Shown piece after piece: positions 17,825-25,912 of a DNA stretch of 64,000 nucleotides. Made by a program: the position numbers and the translations under genes. Within the stretch, counting starts at the first letter, position 1. Every line of letters starts with the position of its first letter. The notes below the pieces were generated by a model, which saw only the letters and a program-made list of their open reading frames with translations, was not told the DNA's origin and did no database searches. Origin of the DNA: an uncultured Actinomycetes bacterium (GTDB lineage Bacteria; Actinomycetota; Acidimicrobiia; Acidimicrobiales; RAAP-2); the NCBI GenBank assembly GCA_903893745.1, contig CAITNF010000015.1, positions 1 through 64,000 of the forward strand. Direction: 5' to 3'.

Positions 17825-19453
17825 CTAGAGAACAAGCCCGGCCGCGTGAAATTCGAGACGAACCAACTGGTCGTACTCGGCGACTTGACGGTCCTGTTCG
17901 ACTTGGTCCCAGCCGAGGTCACGGGCGACGAGACGAGCAATTGCGCTACTCGCGCCGAGGGTTGCGCGCGCATCGTGCAGGTGGGCGCGGGTACGACGCG
18001 TCAGGAGGTCCACGAGTGACGTCGCCATCTCGGCTCGCGCGGCGTAGACGAATTCAACGCCGAGGTAGGGCTGGCCCTCGATAGGGGTATCGGCCAGATT
18101 GGGCTCGTCTTTCATCATGGCGAGCAGCGTCAGGGTGTCATCGCCGTAGCGACGGTAGAGGCGTGCTTCGAGTTCGTTGGATGGCCGCCACGCACCGGTA
18201 CCGTGTAGTCGTAGATGCACGGTCTTGGTGCGAGCCAGTCTCGTGAGGTAGGGCCCAAGTGCGTCAACGGCGTCTTCGGCCATCTTTCGATAGGTCGTCC
18301 ACTTGCCACCCGTGACGTGCACGACGCCGTCGCCCGAGTCGACAACGAGGTGTCGTCGTGACAGGTCGGACGTGCGCTCGGGCAGTTCACTATCTTTGGG
18401 CGGCGTGAGCAGCGGGCGCAGTCCGGCCCAGAGCCCCGTTACGTCGCGAGGTTGCAGATCGGATGAAGTGGAGGCGTTGACCGCAGCCAGTAGGTAGGCA
18501 ACGTCCTCGGGCGTGCAGAAGGGACTATCGAGTGAACCGTCGTAGGCGGTGTCAGTCGTGCCAATGAAGGTAAAGGCCGCGTCCTCGAACGGGACGACGA
18601 AGATGCTGCGCCGATCACCGGGTACGTTCAAAATAGCGGCCACGTCGGCGGGTAGGCGATCGTGCGCCACGCTGAGGTGGACGCCCTTCGCCGGAGTGAC
18701 GCGATGCGAGGGGGTGTGTTCGGCGAGAGAAAAGATATCGTCGGCCCACACACCAGTCGCGTTCACCACACTTTTCGTTCGCACGGTGTACTCGGCTCCG
18801 CTGAGTTGATCAACACCAACGACGGTCGTGACGCCCCCTTGGGTATCACGATTAATCGAGGTGACGCGCACGTAGGACGCCACTTGTGCGCCAAAGTCGA
18901 GCGCGGCCGTACGGGCCAGCGCGAGGGCTACGCGCGCGTCGTCGCCTCGTGCATCGAAGTACAAAAAGCCCGAGACCAAATTATCGGCGCGCAGCGTCGG
19001 TAGGTGCTCGAGTGCTTCAGCTCTCGTCACCCGTTGGTAACGCTGACCAATGCGCCAGCCACCCGTGAGGTCGTAAAGGCGAAGCGCAGTCGCGTAGGCG
19101 CGCGTCACGGTTGATGAAACGAGACCACCCGTACCAAAGAGGGGAATTAAGAAGGGGAGGGGGCGAACCAAAAACGGGGCGTTGTGCAACAGGCGTTGTC
19201 GTTCGCGCAGATTCTCATAGACGAGGCGAAATTCGCGATGCTGAAGGTAGCGCAGTCCGCCGTGCACCATCTTTGACGACTTCGAACTCGTGCCACTGGC
19301 AATGTCGCCCGCGTCGAGCAGCGCCACGCTAAGTCCTCGTGATCCAGCGTCGAGGGCGACACCACAGCCCGTCATGCCCGCGCCAATAACGACCACGTCG
19401 AAAACGGTGGCGCGAAGGGCATCTAGTGCGTCCGCGCGGCGAAAGGAACTCAC
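17825..19453 (-). CDS. glpD: Glycerol-3-phosphate dehydrogenase (FAD, GlpD-type)
   Basis: Oxidises sn-glycerol-3-phosphate to DHAP at the membrane and passes electrons to quinones. The 542-residue protein begins with a Rossmann dinucleotide fold 'VVIGAGMTGCGVALDAGSRG' and continues 'GTSSKSSKMVHGGLRYL', 'SVVNATGVWADDI', 'RRSIFVVPFEDAAFTFIGTTDT' and 'VHVTGGKWTTYRKMAEDAVD', all GlpD hallmarks, with the C-terminal helical domain present. It starts at GTG 19453 and is first in the operon with the ADPS-like gene 9 bp away. It diverges from the acyl-CoA dehydrogenase gene across only 39 bp, which must hold both promoters. Confidence 0.93.
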   Translation of the reverse strand: MSSFRRADALDALRATVFDVVVIGAGMTGCGVALDAGSRGLSVALLDAGDIASGTSSKSSKMVHGGLRYLQHREFRLVYENLRERQRLLHNAPFLVRPLPFLIPLFGTGGLVSSTVTRAYATALRLYDLTGGWRIGQRYQRVTRAEALEHLPTLRADNLVSGFLYFDARGDDARVALALARTAALDFGAQVASYVRVTSINRDTQGGVTTVVGVDQLSGAEYTVRTKSVVNATGVWADDIFSLAEHTPSHRVTPAKGVHLSVAHDRLPADVAAILNVPGDRRSIFVVPFEDAAFTFIGTTDTAYDGSLDSPFCTPEDVAYLLAAVNASTSSDLQPRDVTGLWAGLRPLLTPPKDSELPERTSDLSRRHLVVDSGDGVVHVTGGKWTTYRKMAEDAVDALGPYLTRLARTKTVHLRLHGTGAWRPSNELEARLYRRYGDDTLTLLAMMKDEPNLADTPIEGQPYLGVEFVYAARAEMATSLVDLLTRRTRAHLHDARATLGASSAIARLVARDLGWDQVEQDRQVAEYDQLVRLEFHAAGLVL

Positions 19454-19492
19454 CTTGACATGTTGGCATATTGGCCCGAGTAACTTACGAGT

Positions 19493-20662
19493 ATGGACTT
19501 TGCACTTTCTGATGAACTACTGGGCTTGCGAGAAACGGTACGCAAACTCGCCCAGGACAAAATTAAGCCGAGGGCTCGAGAGATTGACGTCACCGGGGCG
19601 TACCCTCAAGACATCTTTGACGAGTTCAAAAAGGCCGACCTCTTGGGTCTGTGTATCCCCGAAGAGTACGGCGGTTCGGGTGCGGGCATTTTGGGTCTCA
19701 CCATCGCGATTGAAGAGGTGACCAAGTACTCGAACGTTATTGGCCTGATGTTGCTGTTGACGCGCCTGCCAACGGGACCGGTGATGATTGCGGGCTCCGA
19801 GGAGCAAAAGCAGCGTTACCTACCTGGAATTGCCAATGGCACGCAGCGTGCGGCCTTCTGTCTGTCCGAACCCGGAGCCGGTTCAGACGTTGCGGGCATG
19901 ACGACGAGGGCTACGCCCGACCCCGACGTGCCGGGTGGCTTCATCCTCAACGGCGTGAAGTGCTGGATCTCGGGTGGCATGCAGGCGGACTGGTTTACCG
20001 TCTTCGCCAAGACCGGTGACCCGAAGTCGCGTCTGCACAGCGACATTGGCGCCTTCATTGTCGACGCCTCGAGTGCCGGACTCAGCCGTCCCCGAGTGGA
20101 CCGCAAGATGGGAGTGAAGGGTATTGATACCGCCGAAGTTGTCTTTGACAACGTCAAGATTGGCCCCGCACAAGTCATCCACGGTGGTTTTTTACTAATC
20201 ATGCAGTCGCTTAATGCCATGCGCCCGATTGTGGCGGCGCGCGGGATTGGCCTCGCGGAGGGTGCCCTGATGTACGCAACGGAGTACGTGAAGAATCGGG
20301 CGGCCTTCAATAAAACTATTAGTGAGTTCCAGGGTATTCAGTGGGAGATCGCGAAGTGTGCGACCGAAATTGAAGCGGCTCGACTGCTGACCTACCGAGC
20401 AGCCTGTATGGCCGATGAGGGTAAGTTCACCAAGGAGTACGTGCCGCTGCTGTCGATGTGCAAGTACTACGCCGCCGAAGTCGCGGTAAAGACATCGGGT
20501 CTCGCGGTGCAGCTCCTCGGGGCTGCGGGCTACATGGAAGAACATCCCACCGAGCAGTACTACCGCGACGCGCGCCAACTCACCATTGTGGAAGGTACGA
20601 GCCAGGTGCAACTTGGTCTTATTGCCAAGGGCGTGCTCGGTCACGACCTGTGGTGGGACTAA
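19493..20662 (+). CDS. Acyl-CoA dehydrogenase
   Basis: FAD enzyme that introduces the alpha,beta double bond of acyl-CoA. The 389-residue length is standard. Seen: 'CLSEPGAGSDVAGMTTRA', 'LNGVKCWISGG', 'VDRKMGVKGIDTAEVVFDNVKI', 'RAAFNKTISEFQGIQWEIA', and near the end 'YYRDARQLTIVEGTSQVQ', whose Glu aligns with the catalytic base of medium- and short-chain enzymes. It is followed after 22 bp by an AMACR-like racemase, consistent with branched-chain or sterol-side-chain acyl-CoA oxidation. Chain-length specificity cannot be read from sequence alone. Confidence 0.93.
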   Translation: MDFALSDELLGLRETVRKLAQDKIKPRAREIDVTGAYPQDIFDEFKKADLLGLCIPEEYGGSGAGILGLTIAIEEVTKYSNVIGLMLLLTRLPTGPVMIAGSEEQKQRYLPGIANGTQRAAFCLSEPGAGSDVAGMTTRATPDPDVPGGFILNGVKCWISGGMQADWFTVFAKTGDPKSRLHSDIGAFIVDASSAGLSRPRVDRKMGVKGIDTAEVVFDNVKIGPAQVIHGGFLLIMQSLNAMRPIVAARGIGLAEGALMYATEYVKNRAAFNKTISEFQGIQWEIAKCATEIEAARLLTYRAACMADEGKFTKEYVPLLSMCKYYAAEVAVKTSGLAVQLLGAAGYMEEHPTEQYYRDARQLTIVEGTSQVQLGLIAKGVLGHDLWWD

Positions 20663-20684
20663 GGGTTGCGTCGCTGAGGAAATA

Positions 20685-21815
20685 GTGGGACCCCTCCACG
20701 GACTAAAGGTCATTGAGTTAGCTGGTATTGGTCCCGCTCCCTACGCGTGCATGCTGTTGGCGGACCTGGGCGCTGACGTGTTGCGCCTCGAGCGAGGTAA
20801 TGCCGACGCGCCACCCACCGAGAGCTGGGACCTCCTCAATCGCTCGCGCCCCTCGGTCGCCGTTGACCTAAAGAGTCCGGCTGGGCGCGACCTGGTGCTC
20901 GAACTGATCGAACGGGCCGACGTGTTGATCGAGGGCTTTCGCCCGGGAGTCGCCGAACGCCTCGGCGTGGGCCCCGACGAGGTACTGGCGCGAAATCCAC
21001 GTCTGGTCTACGCGCGAATGACGGGTTACGGGCAAGAGGGCGACCTCGCACTTCGGGCGGGCCACGACATCAACTACGTGGCCCTGTCGGGAGCACTCTG
21101 GCCAATTGGTCGCCGTGGTGAGCGTCCCGTGCCGCCACTGAATCTGGTTGGTGACTTTGGGGGTGGTTCGCTCTTTTTGGCTTTCGGAGTCGTCGCGGCG
21201 CTGCTGCACGCGCGTGCGAGCGGCGAGGGACAGGTAGTTGACGCGGCCATGATTGATGGATCGGCTTCACTTACCACCATGACGCACGGATTCATGAACA
21301 GCGGTTACTGGCTGGCCGAGCGCGGCGTCAATCTTCTCGATAGCGGCGCACACTTCTACGAGGTCTACGAGACGAGTGATCAGCGCTACGTGGCAGTGGG
21401 GGCAATTGAACCCCAGTTTTACGCCGAACTCCTCGACGGCTTGAATCTGGTTGGCGACGAACTACCGCCCCAGATGGACCGCGAGCAGTGGCCACTCATG
21501 AAGGAGCGCTTCAGCGCAATTTTTGCCACCCGCACCCGCGACGAGTGGGCGGCAATCTTTGCAGATCGTGACGCCTGCGTGAGTCCGGTACTCTCGCCAC
21601 GCGAAGCGGCCTCACACCCTCATAACGTGGCGCGCCAGGTCTTTACCACCGAGGGACCGCTGGCGCCCCAACCGGCGCCACGTTTTTCCAAGACGCCGGG
21701 CGCTATTGGCACGCCGCCGCGCGCGGCTGGTTCGGGAACCCGCGAAGGACTGCTTTCGTGGGGAATAAGTGAGTCGCGCGTTGACGAGTTACGCGCGAAT
21801 GGTGCCTTTGGTTAG
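20685..21815 (+). CDS. Alpha-methylacyl-CoA racemase / family III CoA-transferase
   Basis: A 376-residue CaiB/BaiF-family protein of the AMACR branch. It has 'GIGPAPYACMLLADLGADVLRLER', 'ARMTGYGQEGDLALRAGHDINYVALSG' with the catalytic His, and 'PPLNLVGDFGGGSLFLAFG' with the catalytic Asp, the pair used for alpha-proton exchange. AMACR converts 2R- to 2S-methylacyl-CoA so that branched acyl chains can enter beta-oxidation, which fits the preceding acyl-CoA dehydrogenase. The GTG at 20685 is chosen; the frame remains open back to 20586 but that part overlaps the upstream gene and does not resemble the family. Confidence 0.88.
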   Translation: MGPLHGLKVIELAGIGPAPYACMLLADLGADVLRLERGNADAPPTESWDLLNRSRPSVAVDLKSPAGRDLVLELIERADVLIEGFRPGVAERLGVGPDEVLARNPRLVYARMTGYGQEGDLALRAGHDINYVALSGALWPIGRRGERPVPPLNLVGDFGGGSLFLAFGVVAALLHARASGEGQVVDAAMIDGSASLTTMTHGFMNSGYWLAERGVNLLDSGAHFYEVYETSDQRYVAVGAIEPQFYAELLDGLNLVGDELPPQMDREQWPLMKERFSAIFATRTRDEWAAIFADRDACVSPVLSPREAASHPHNVARQVFTTEGPLAPQPAPRFSKTPGAIGTPPRAAGSGTREGLLSWGISESRVDELRANGAFG

Positions 21816-22048
21816 ATATTGACCACGGGGCACGTGAGCGTGCGCGTGATGCCGGGTACCTTTTGAATCGCCCCGACGATGAACTTGCCGAGGTCGTCCA
21901 CACTCTTGGCCTCGCAGCGCACAATGACGTCGTAGGGACCCGTTACTTCGAACGACTCTAAGACGCCCGGTACCGCGCGCGTGGCGAGCACGACCCGCTC
22001 CGAGGAGCCGATTTCGGACTGAATCAAGATGTACGCCTGGACTGACAT
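21812..22048 (-). CDS. Stand-alone Lrp/AsnC ligand-binding (RAM) domain protein
   Basis: A 78-residue protein made only of the Lrp/AsnC effector-binding RAM fold: 'AYILIQSEIGSSERVVLATRAVPGVLESFEVTGPYDVIVRCEAKSVDDLGKFIV' (strand-helix-strand pattern), ending '...GITRTLTCPVVNI'. The usual N-terminal helix-turn-helix is absent. Stand-alone RAM proteins are common in actinobacteria and may bind amino acids and modulate other Lrp members. Its stop codon overlaps that of the racemase gene by 4 bp. Confidence 0.85.
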   Translation of the reverse strand: MSVQAYILIQSEIGSSERVVLATRAVPGVLESFEVTGPYDVIVRCEAKSVDDLGKFIVGAIQKVPGITRTLTCPVVNI

Positions 22049-22102
22049 GGGGAACCTTTCAATTTGAACTCTTCCTATTTTGACTGGATTAGCGCTCGAC
22101 CG

Positions 22103-22321
22103 CTAATCCTCGCGAAAGCGCTTGCCAATATGCCACTGGTGGCAGTAGTCGCAGCGGTAGGCATCGAGCTCAGCCCGGTTGAGCGTCCACGCCAGTTGAG
22201 CCGAACTGCGAGCCTCAGCCTCGGTGCGGTAGGGGGTTTTGGGCGTGCCTTCGCGGGTGAAGTGAGAAGCCACCCGACTGAGGGGGCGGGTGGCGGGCTT
22301 GGCCCGGCGACGGCGTTGCAT
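22103..22321 (-). CDS. Small zinc-ribbon-like conserved protein
   Basis: A basic 72-residue protein. The N-terminal 30 residues are Arg-rich. It then has 'TPYRTEAEARSSAQLA' and 'LDAYRCDYCHQWHIGKRF', where CxxCxxWHxG is a likely metal site with two Cys and His. Similar short proteins with a C-terminal YRC..C..WHIG element occur in actinobacteria without known function. It sits divergently (35 bp) from the DUF3039 gene. The start ATG 22321 is chosen because the motif and length fit; a longer overlapping frame on the same strand in another phase is noise. Confidence 0.6.
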   Translation of the reverse strand: MQRRRRAKPATRPLSRVASHFTREGTPKTPYRTEAEARSSAQLAWTLNRAELDAYRCDYCHQWHIGKRFRED

Positions 22322-22356
22322 AACGTCACAACTCTAGGGGTCGATAGCGTAGAGGC

Positions 22357-22638
22357 GTGAGCCAGTTCGACACCGAGATAGAGATTGAGTCAACACCTCG
22401 TCTCGACGACGGCGACCACGAACGATTCACCCACATCGTGCTCGAGGGTTACACACCCAAAAAAGGTGACTTCGTGCCGCTGGATAATTCGGTCGTGGGT
22501 GGCATCATCAACGCGACGCCGGTCAAGGCGCTCTGTGGCAAGGTGTGGGTACCCGGTCGCGACCCTCAGAAGTATCCAATCTGTCCCACCTGTAAAGAGA
22601 TTGCCCATTCAATGGGCTGGTCACTGCCAACTGGGTAG
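22357..22638 (+). CDS. DUF3039 family protein
   Basis: A 93-residue protein matching the actinobacterial DUF3039 family: an acidic N-terminus, 'DHERFTHIVLEGYTPKKGDFVPLDNSVVGGIINATPVKALCGKVWVPGRDPQKYPICPTCKEI' as separate recognisable blocks, and a short C-terminus. C..(n)..CPTC forms a probable zinc knuckle. Function is unknown. It starts with GTG 22357 and is divergent from the other small cysteine protein, with which it may share a promoter region. Confidence 0.85.
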   Translation: MSQFDTEIEIESTPRLDDGDHERFTHIVLEGYTPKKGDFVPLDNSVVGGIINATPVKALCGKVWVPGRDPQKYPICPTCKEIAHSMGWSLPTG

Positions 22639-22749
22639 CGGGCGTACTTTGAGAAATAAGTCGTATTAGTTTTTTCGACCACGAGTCGAGGTAACCTCGG
22701 CATCGTGCCAAAACAGTGTGCCGACCACCTTGGATCGCGAGGGTACTAA

Positions 22750-23424
22750 ATGCCTCGTGCACTGATCTTGCGCCACCACGACGAGGATCGTCCGGGCTTA
22801 GTCGGCGACGCTCTCGAATCTCGTGGTTTTGAGATTACGGTGGCGCTGCTCGATGCCCAGAGCCCCACTCCCACCCTTGAGAATGTCGACCTACTGGTGA
22901 TCTTGGGTTCGAAACACGCTGTCTACGATGCCGACGTTGAGGCGGCGTGGTTTGGCCGCGAACTAGCCCTCATCGCTGATGCCGACCAACGAGGAGTTGC
23001 CATCTTCGGTATCTGCTTTGGCGCCCAAGCTCTCTGTCGCTACTTTGGGGGCGAAGTTCGTCGGGCCAAAGATGCCGAAATAGGTTGGTTCACTATTGAC
23101 GCCGAGTCCGGCTCGCCAATCAGTAGCGGACCGTGGTTTGAGTATCACTTCGACGAGTGCGTGCTACCCGATGCGGCGACAATCTGGGCAACGTCGCCAC
23201 GAGCGGTGCAGGCCTTTGCCATAGGTCGTCACGTGGGGGTGCAGTTTCACCCCGAACTGGACGCGGCACAGCTCGCCGAGTGGTTTGACGCGGGCGACGA
23301 CGTTCGCGATCTGGGTCTCAATCCCGAAGCGTTGCTCGAAGAGACCCGCCGCGAGACGCCCGCCGCTCGACTGAGGTCGGCTGCGTTGGTTGATGTAGTG
23401 CTTACCCACACTGGTCAGTTCTAG
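22750..23424 (+). CDS. Class I glutamine amidotransferase (GATase1) family protein
   Basis: A 224-residue stand-alone GATase1 domain. The nucleophile elbow is 'GVAIFGICFGAQALCRYFGG' with the catalytic Cys, and the late His-x-Glu dyad is 'VGVQFHPEL'. The N-terminus 'ALILRHHDEDRPGLVGDALESRG' resembles GMP-synthase-like amidotransferases and gamma-glutamyl hydrolases that act without a fused synthase. It starts at ATG 22750. There is no partner synthetase nearby, so the ammonia acceptor or gamma-glutamyl substrate is unknown. Confidence 0.85.
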   Translation: MPRALILRHHDEDRPGLVGDALESRGFEITVALLDAQSPTPTLENVDLLVILGSKHAVYDADVEAAWFGRELALIADADQRGVAIFGICFGAQALCRYFGGEVRRAKDAEIGWFTIDAESGSPISSGPWFEYHFDECVLPDAATIWATSPRAVQAFAIGRHVGVQFHPELDAAQLAEWFDAGDDVRDLGLNPEALLEETRRETPAARLRSAALVDVVLTHTGQF

Positions 23425-23487
23425 GTCAGTACCGGCGAACAGTGTTCGGCGACCATTAATTTTCTAGCCGCTGGCTAGGCTACCTAG

Positions 23488-24711
23488 GTGAGCGACCACC
23501 ACCACGATCGAGTATCCGAGCTAGTACATGTTGAGCGACCCGCGACCGGTGGTGGCGTGGGCCGCCTCGATGATGGTCGCGTCATCTTCGTGCGCCACAG
23601 TCTGCCCGGTGAAGTTGTGCGGGTTGAGATCACCGAGACGACGTCATCATTCGCAAGGGGCGAAGCCATCGAGGTAGTTGAAGCGAGTGCCCAGCGAGTG
23701 ACGGCGCCGTGTGCCTACGCTCACGCGGGTGGCTGTGGGGGCTGTGACCTTCAGCACGCCGACGCGGCACTGCAGACCTCGTGGAAGGCTGCCCTGGTTA
23801 GTGAACATCTACAACGAATTGCGGGTATTGGGCGCTCCGTGGTGGTTGAGGGTGTCGCCGCGCCACCCGAAGGCTCACGAACCCGACTGCGCTGTGGCGT
23901 AAGCGAGGATGGCCAATTGGGACTTCGAGCGGCGCGTTCGCACGATCTAGTCACGATTGAGAGCTGTTGGATTGCCGATCCAGTCTTTAGGCGAGCCTTT
24001 GACACCTCGTGGCACGGCGCCGACGAAGTAGAGCTGCGCGCGATAGGTGACGCAGAACCTTTTGCCGTTGTCCGTCGTGAAACGCCGCGCGGCACCATGT
24101 ACGAACTGTGCACCCTGGCCGGTGAACCCATTGAACCATCCACTCGCTCACGCGTGGCGGTCGATGGCCACTACTTCTCCGTCTCGCCTCGATCGTTCTG
24201 GCAGTCGCATCGGTCGGCCCCCGAACTGCTGGTCAAAACTGTAACGAACTTTGCGCAGGTGGCCCCAGGTGACCACGTCGTCGACCTGTTTAGTGGCGTG
24301 GGTCTCTTCACGGTGCCACTCGCCAAGATTGTGGGGCCCGGCGGACGGGTCAGTGCGGTGGAGTCGTCACCCCACGCGGTGCGCGACGCGCGTGAAAACG
24401 CCGACAGTCTTCGTCAGGTCAAAGTCCGTGAGTGGCGCGTCGCTCCTCGAGCTATTAACGACGCAGTTGGTGCTGGTGACGTGGTCGTGCTGGACCCGCC
24501 GCGAGGGGGACTGGCTCGCGGAGTCGCCGAAGCCATCCTTCGTCGTGTCCCACGTCGCCTGGTGTACGTCTCGTGTGACCCGGCGACCTTTGCCCGCGAC
24601 GTCAAAATCTTCGAAGGTGGGGGGATGAAGCTGTCCGACCTGAAGGTGTTTGACCTGTTCCCGATGACCGAGCACGTCGAATTGGTCGGATTGCTTGACA
24701 CGGGCCTCTAG
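23488..24711 (+). CDS. RNA (uracil-5-)-methyltransferase, RumA/TrmA family
   Basis: A SAM-dependent m5U methyltransferase, 407 residues. The N-terminal TRAM-like domain (about 8-65) has 'GRLDDGRVIFVRHSLPGEVVRVEI'. A cluster 'CAYAHAGGCGGCDLQHA' plus a later Cys are the [4Fe-4S] ligands. The methylase domain has 'HVVDLFSGVGLFTVPLA', 'VVVLDPPRGGLA' and 'RRLVYVSCDPATFARD' with the nucleophilic Cys, and ends '...FDLFPMTEHVELVGLL'. The target is probably a uridine in 23S rRNA or tRNA. Start GTG 23488. Confidence 0.92.
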   Translation: MSDHHHDRVSELVHVERPATGGGVGRLDDGRVIFVRHSLPGEVVRVEITETTSSFARGEAIEVVEASAQRVTAPCAYAHAGGCGGCDLQHADAALQTSWKAALVSEHLQRIAGIGRSVVVEGVAAPPEGSRTRLRCGVSEDGQLGLRAARSHDLVTIESCWIADPVFRRAFDTSWHGADEVELRAIGDAEPFAVVRRETPRGTMYELCTLAGEPIEPSTRSRVAVDGHYFSVSPRSFWQSHRSAPELLVKTVTNFAQVAPGDHVVDLFSGVGLFTVPLAKIVGPGGRVSAVESSPHAVRDARENADSLRQVKVREWRVAPRAINDAVGAGDVVVLDPPRGGLARGVAEAILRRVPRRLVYVSCDPATFARDVKIFEGGGMKLSDLKVFDLFPMTEHVELVGLLDTGL

Positions 24712-24769
24712 AGGGTAGAGAGTGCAGGTGAGGGTTGAAAACCTCAGCCCTCACTAAAGGGGGTTGAGC

Positions 24770-25048
24770 ATGTCACACAAACTGGATCACCACCACCGCC
24801 TCACCGTTTCGAAAATCTTTGGTCACCCGCTCAATCACAACATCCAGTGGCACGACGTGTGCTCGTTGCTTGAACGATTCGGTGACGTCCACGAAACCCA
24901 CCGTGGTAATTGGGCAGTCACCGTGGAAGGTGAGACCATCTCGTTTGGCTCGACTCGTTCTCGTGACTTGACCGAAGATCAAGTGATGAAGGTGCGTAGT
25001 TTTCTGCGCTCTTTGGGATTCGCTCCACAAAAGAGCAGCGCGGCTTAA
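24770..25048 (+). CDS. Small conserved protein, possibly HicA-like fold
   Basis: A 92-residue protein that starts at ATG 24770, 6 nt after AAGGGGG. The N-terminus is His-rich (HKLDHHHRL), followed by 'IFGHPLNHNIQWHDVCSLLERFGDV', 'GNWAVTVEGETISFG' and a C-terminal helix 'TEDQVMKVRSFLRSLGF'. The helix-strand-strand-helix order and the IxWxDVxxLL.xxG opening recall HicA-like dsRNA-binding-fold proteins, but the catalytic His context is not clear and no antitoxin partner follows. It is recognised as a conserved small protein of unknown function; toxin activity is speculation. Confidence 0.6.
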   Translation: MSHKLDHHHRLTVSKIFGHPLNHNIQWHDVCSLLERFGDVHETHRGNWAVTVEGETISFGSTRSRDLTEDQVMKVRSFLRSLGFAPQKSSAA

Positions 25049-25074
25049 GTTAGAACCGATTACCGTGGTGGTTC

Positions 25075-25821
25075 GTGAGCGGATCACTCGTTGTTCTAGT
25101 GCCACCTTCAGAGGGTAAAGAACCTGGCGGTAGCCAGGTGCGAAAGTCTGGCGCGTTCGACGGACCCCTACGCGGCGCACGTCGCGAGGTGCTGCGAGAA
25201 GTCAGCACTCTTTTGACTACCGATGACGAGACCCAGTTAGAACGGGTGCTCGGCGTACGCGGCCCGCTGATGGTGCGAGCCCGGCAGGCTATGAATGCAG
25301 TTGTGGCGGGTCGATCCCCACTGCTGCCCGCGTGGCAGCGCTACAGCGGCGTGGTCTGGACACATTTAGATCCAACCTCGTTGCGTCCAAATGAACGACG
25401 TCGCCTGCTAGTTCCGTCAGGTCTCTACGGCGTCAACACTGGCGAGGACCTGATTAGTGACTATCGGCTCAAGATGAATATCTCACTGGGGTCTCTCGGA
25501 CGACTCGACGCATTCTGGCGCTCGCAACTTACTGACGTGCTGGGCGACTATCTGCACGGTAAAACCGTTATCAATCTGTTGCCCAACGAACACGCGGCGG
25601 CTATCGACGTTGCTGGATTAGCGACTGTAACCAAGTTCGTAGTTGTTTCTTTCGTACAGTCAAGCGGTGGCCGCGCATCTGGTCACGCCGCTAAGGCCGT
25701 CAAGGGCGTCCTGGCTCGCCAACTGATTCGCGAGGGCGTTGACGTGCTCCAGAATTTTCGTTGGGAAGGATGGCGGACTCGCCAAAGCGCGACCAGCTGG
25801 GAAGTACTCGCGCCTAAGTAG
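25075..25821 (+). CDS. yaaA: YaaA-family peroxide stress protein
   Basis: A 248-residue DUF328 protein. The N-terminal hallmark 'VVLVPPSEGK' is present and the later 'YRLKMNISL', 'VINLLPNEH' and 'GRASGHAAKAVKGVLARQLI' blocks match the family. In E. coli YaaA lowers free iron during H2O2 stress and binds DNA through a helix-hairpin-helix-like region. The actinobacterial role is presumed similar. Start GTG 25075, 26 bp after the preceding small gene. Confidence 0.88.
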   Translation: MSGSLVVLVPPSEGKEPGGSQVRKSGAFDGPLRGARREVLREVSTLLTTDDETQLERVLGVRGPLMVRARQAMNAVVAGRSPLLPAWQRYSGVVWTHLDPTSLRPNERRRLLVPSGLYGVNTGEDLISDYRLKMNISLGSLGRLDAFWRSQLTDVLGDYLHGKTVINLLPNEHAAAIDVAGLATVTKFVVVSFVQSSGGRASGHAAKAVKGVLARQLIREGVDVLQNFRWEGWRTRQSATSWEVLAPK

Positions 25822-25912
25822 GCCCACCGCCCAATTGGTCTGGGCCACGCCACCGCTATAGTCCAAATAGTTGCAAAATATCCTTTTGCACCTGAGGCCA
25901 ATGGAGGCCCTT

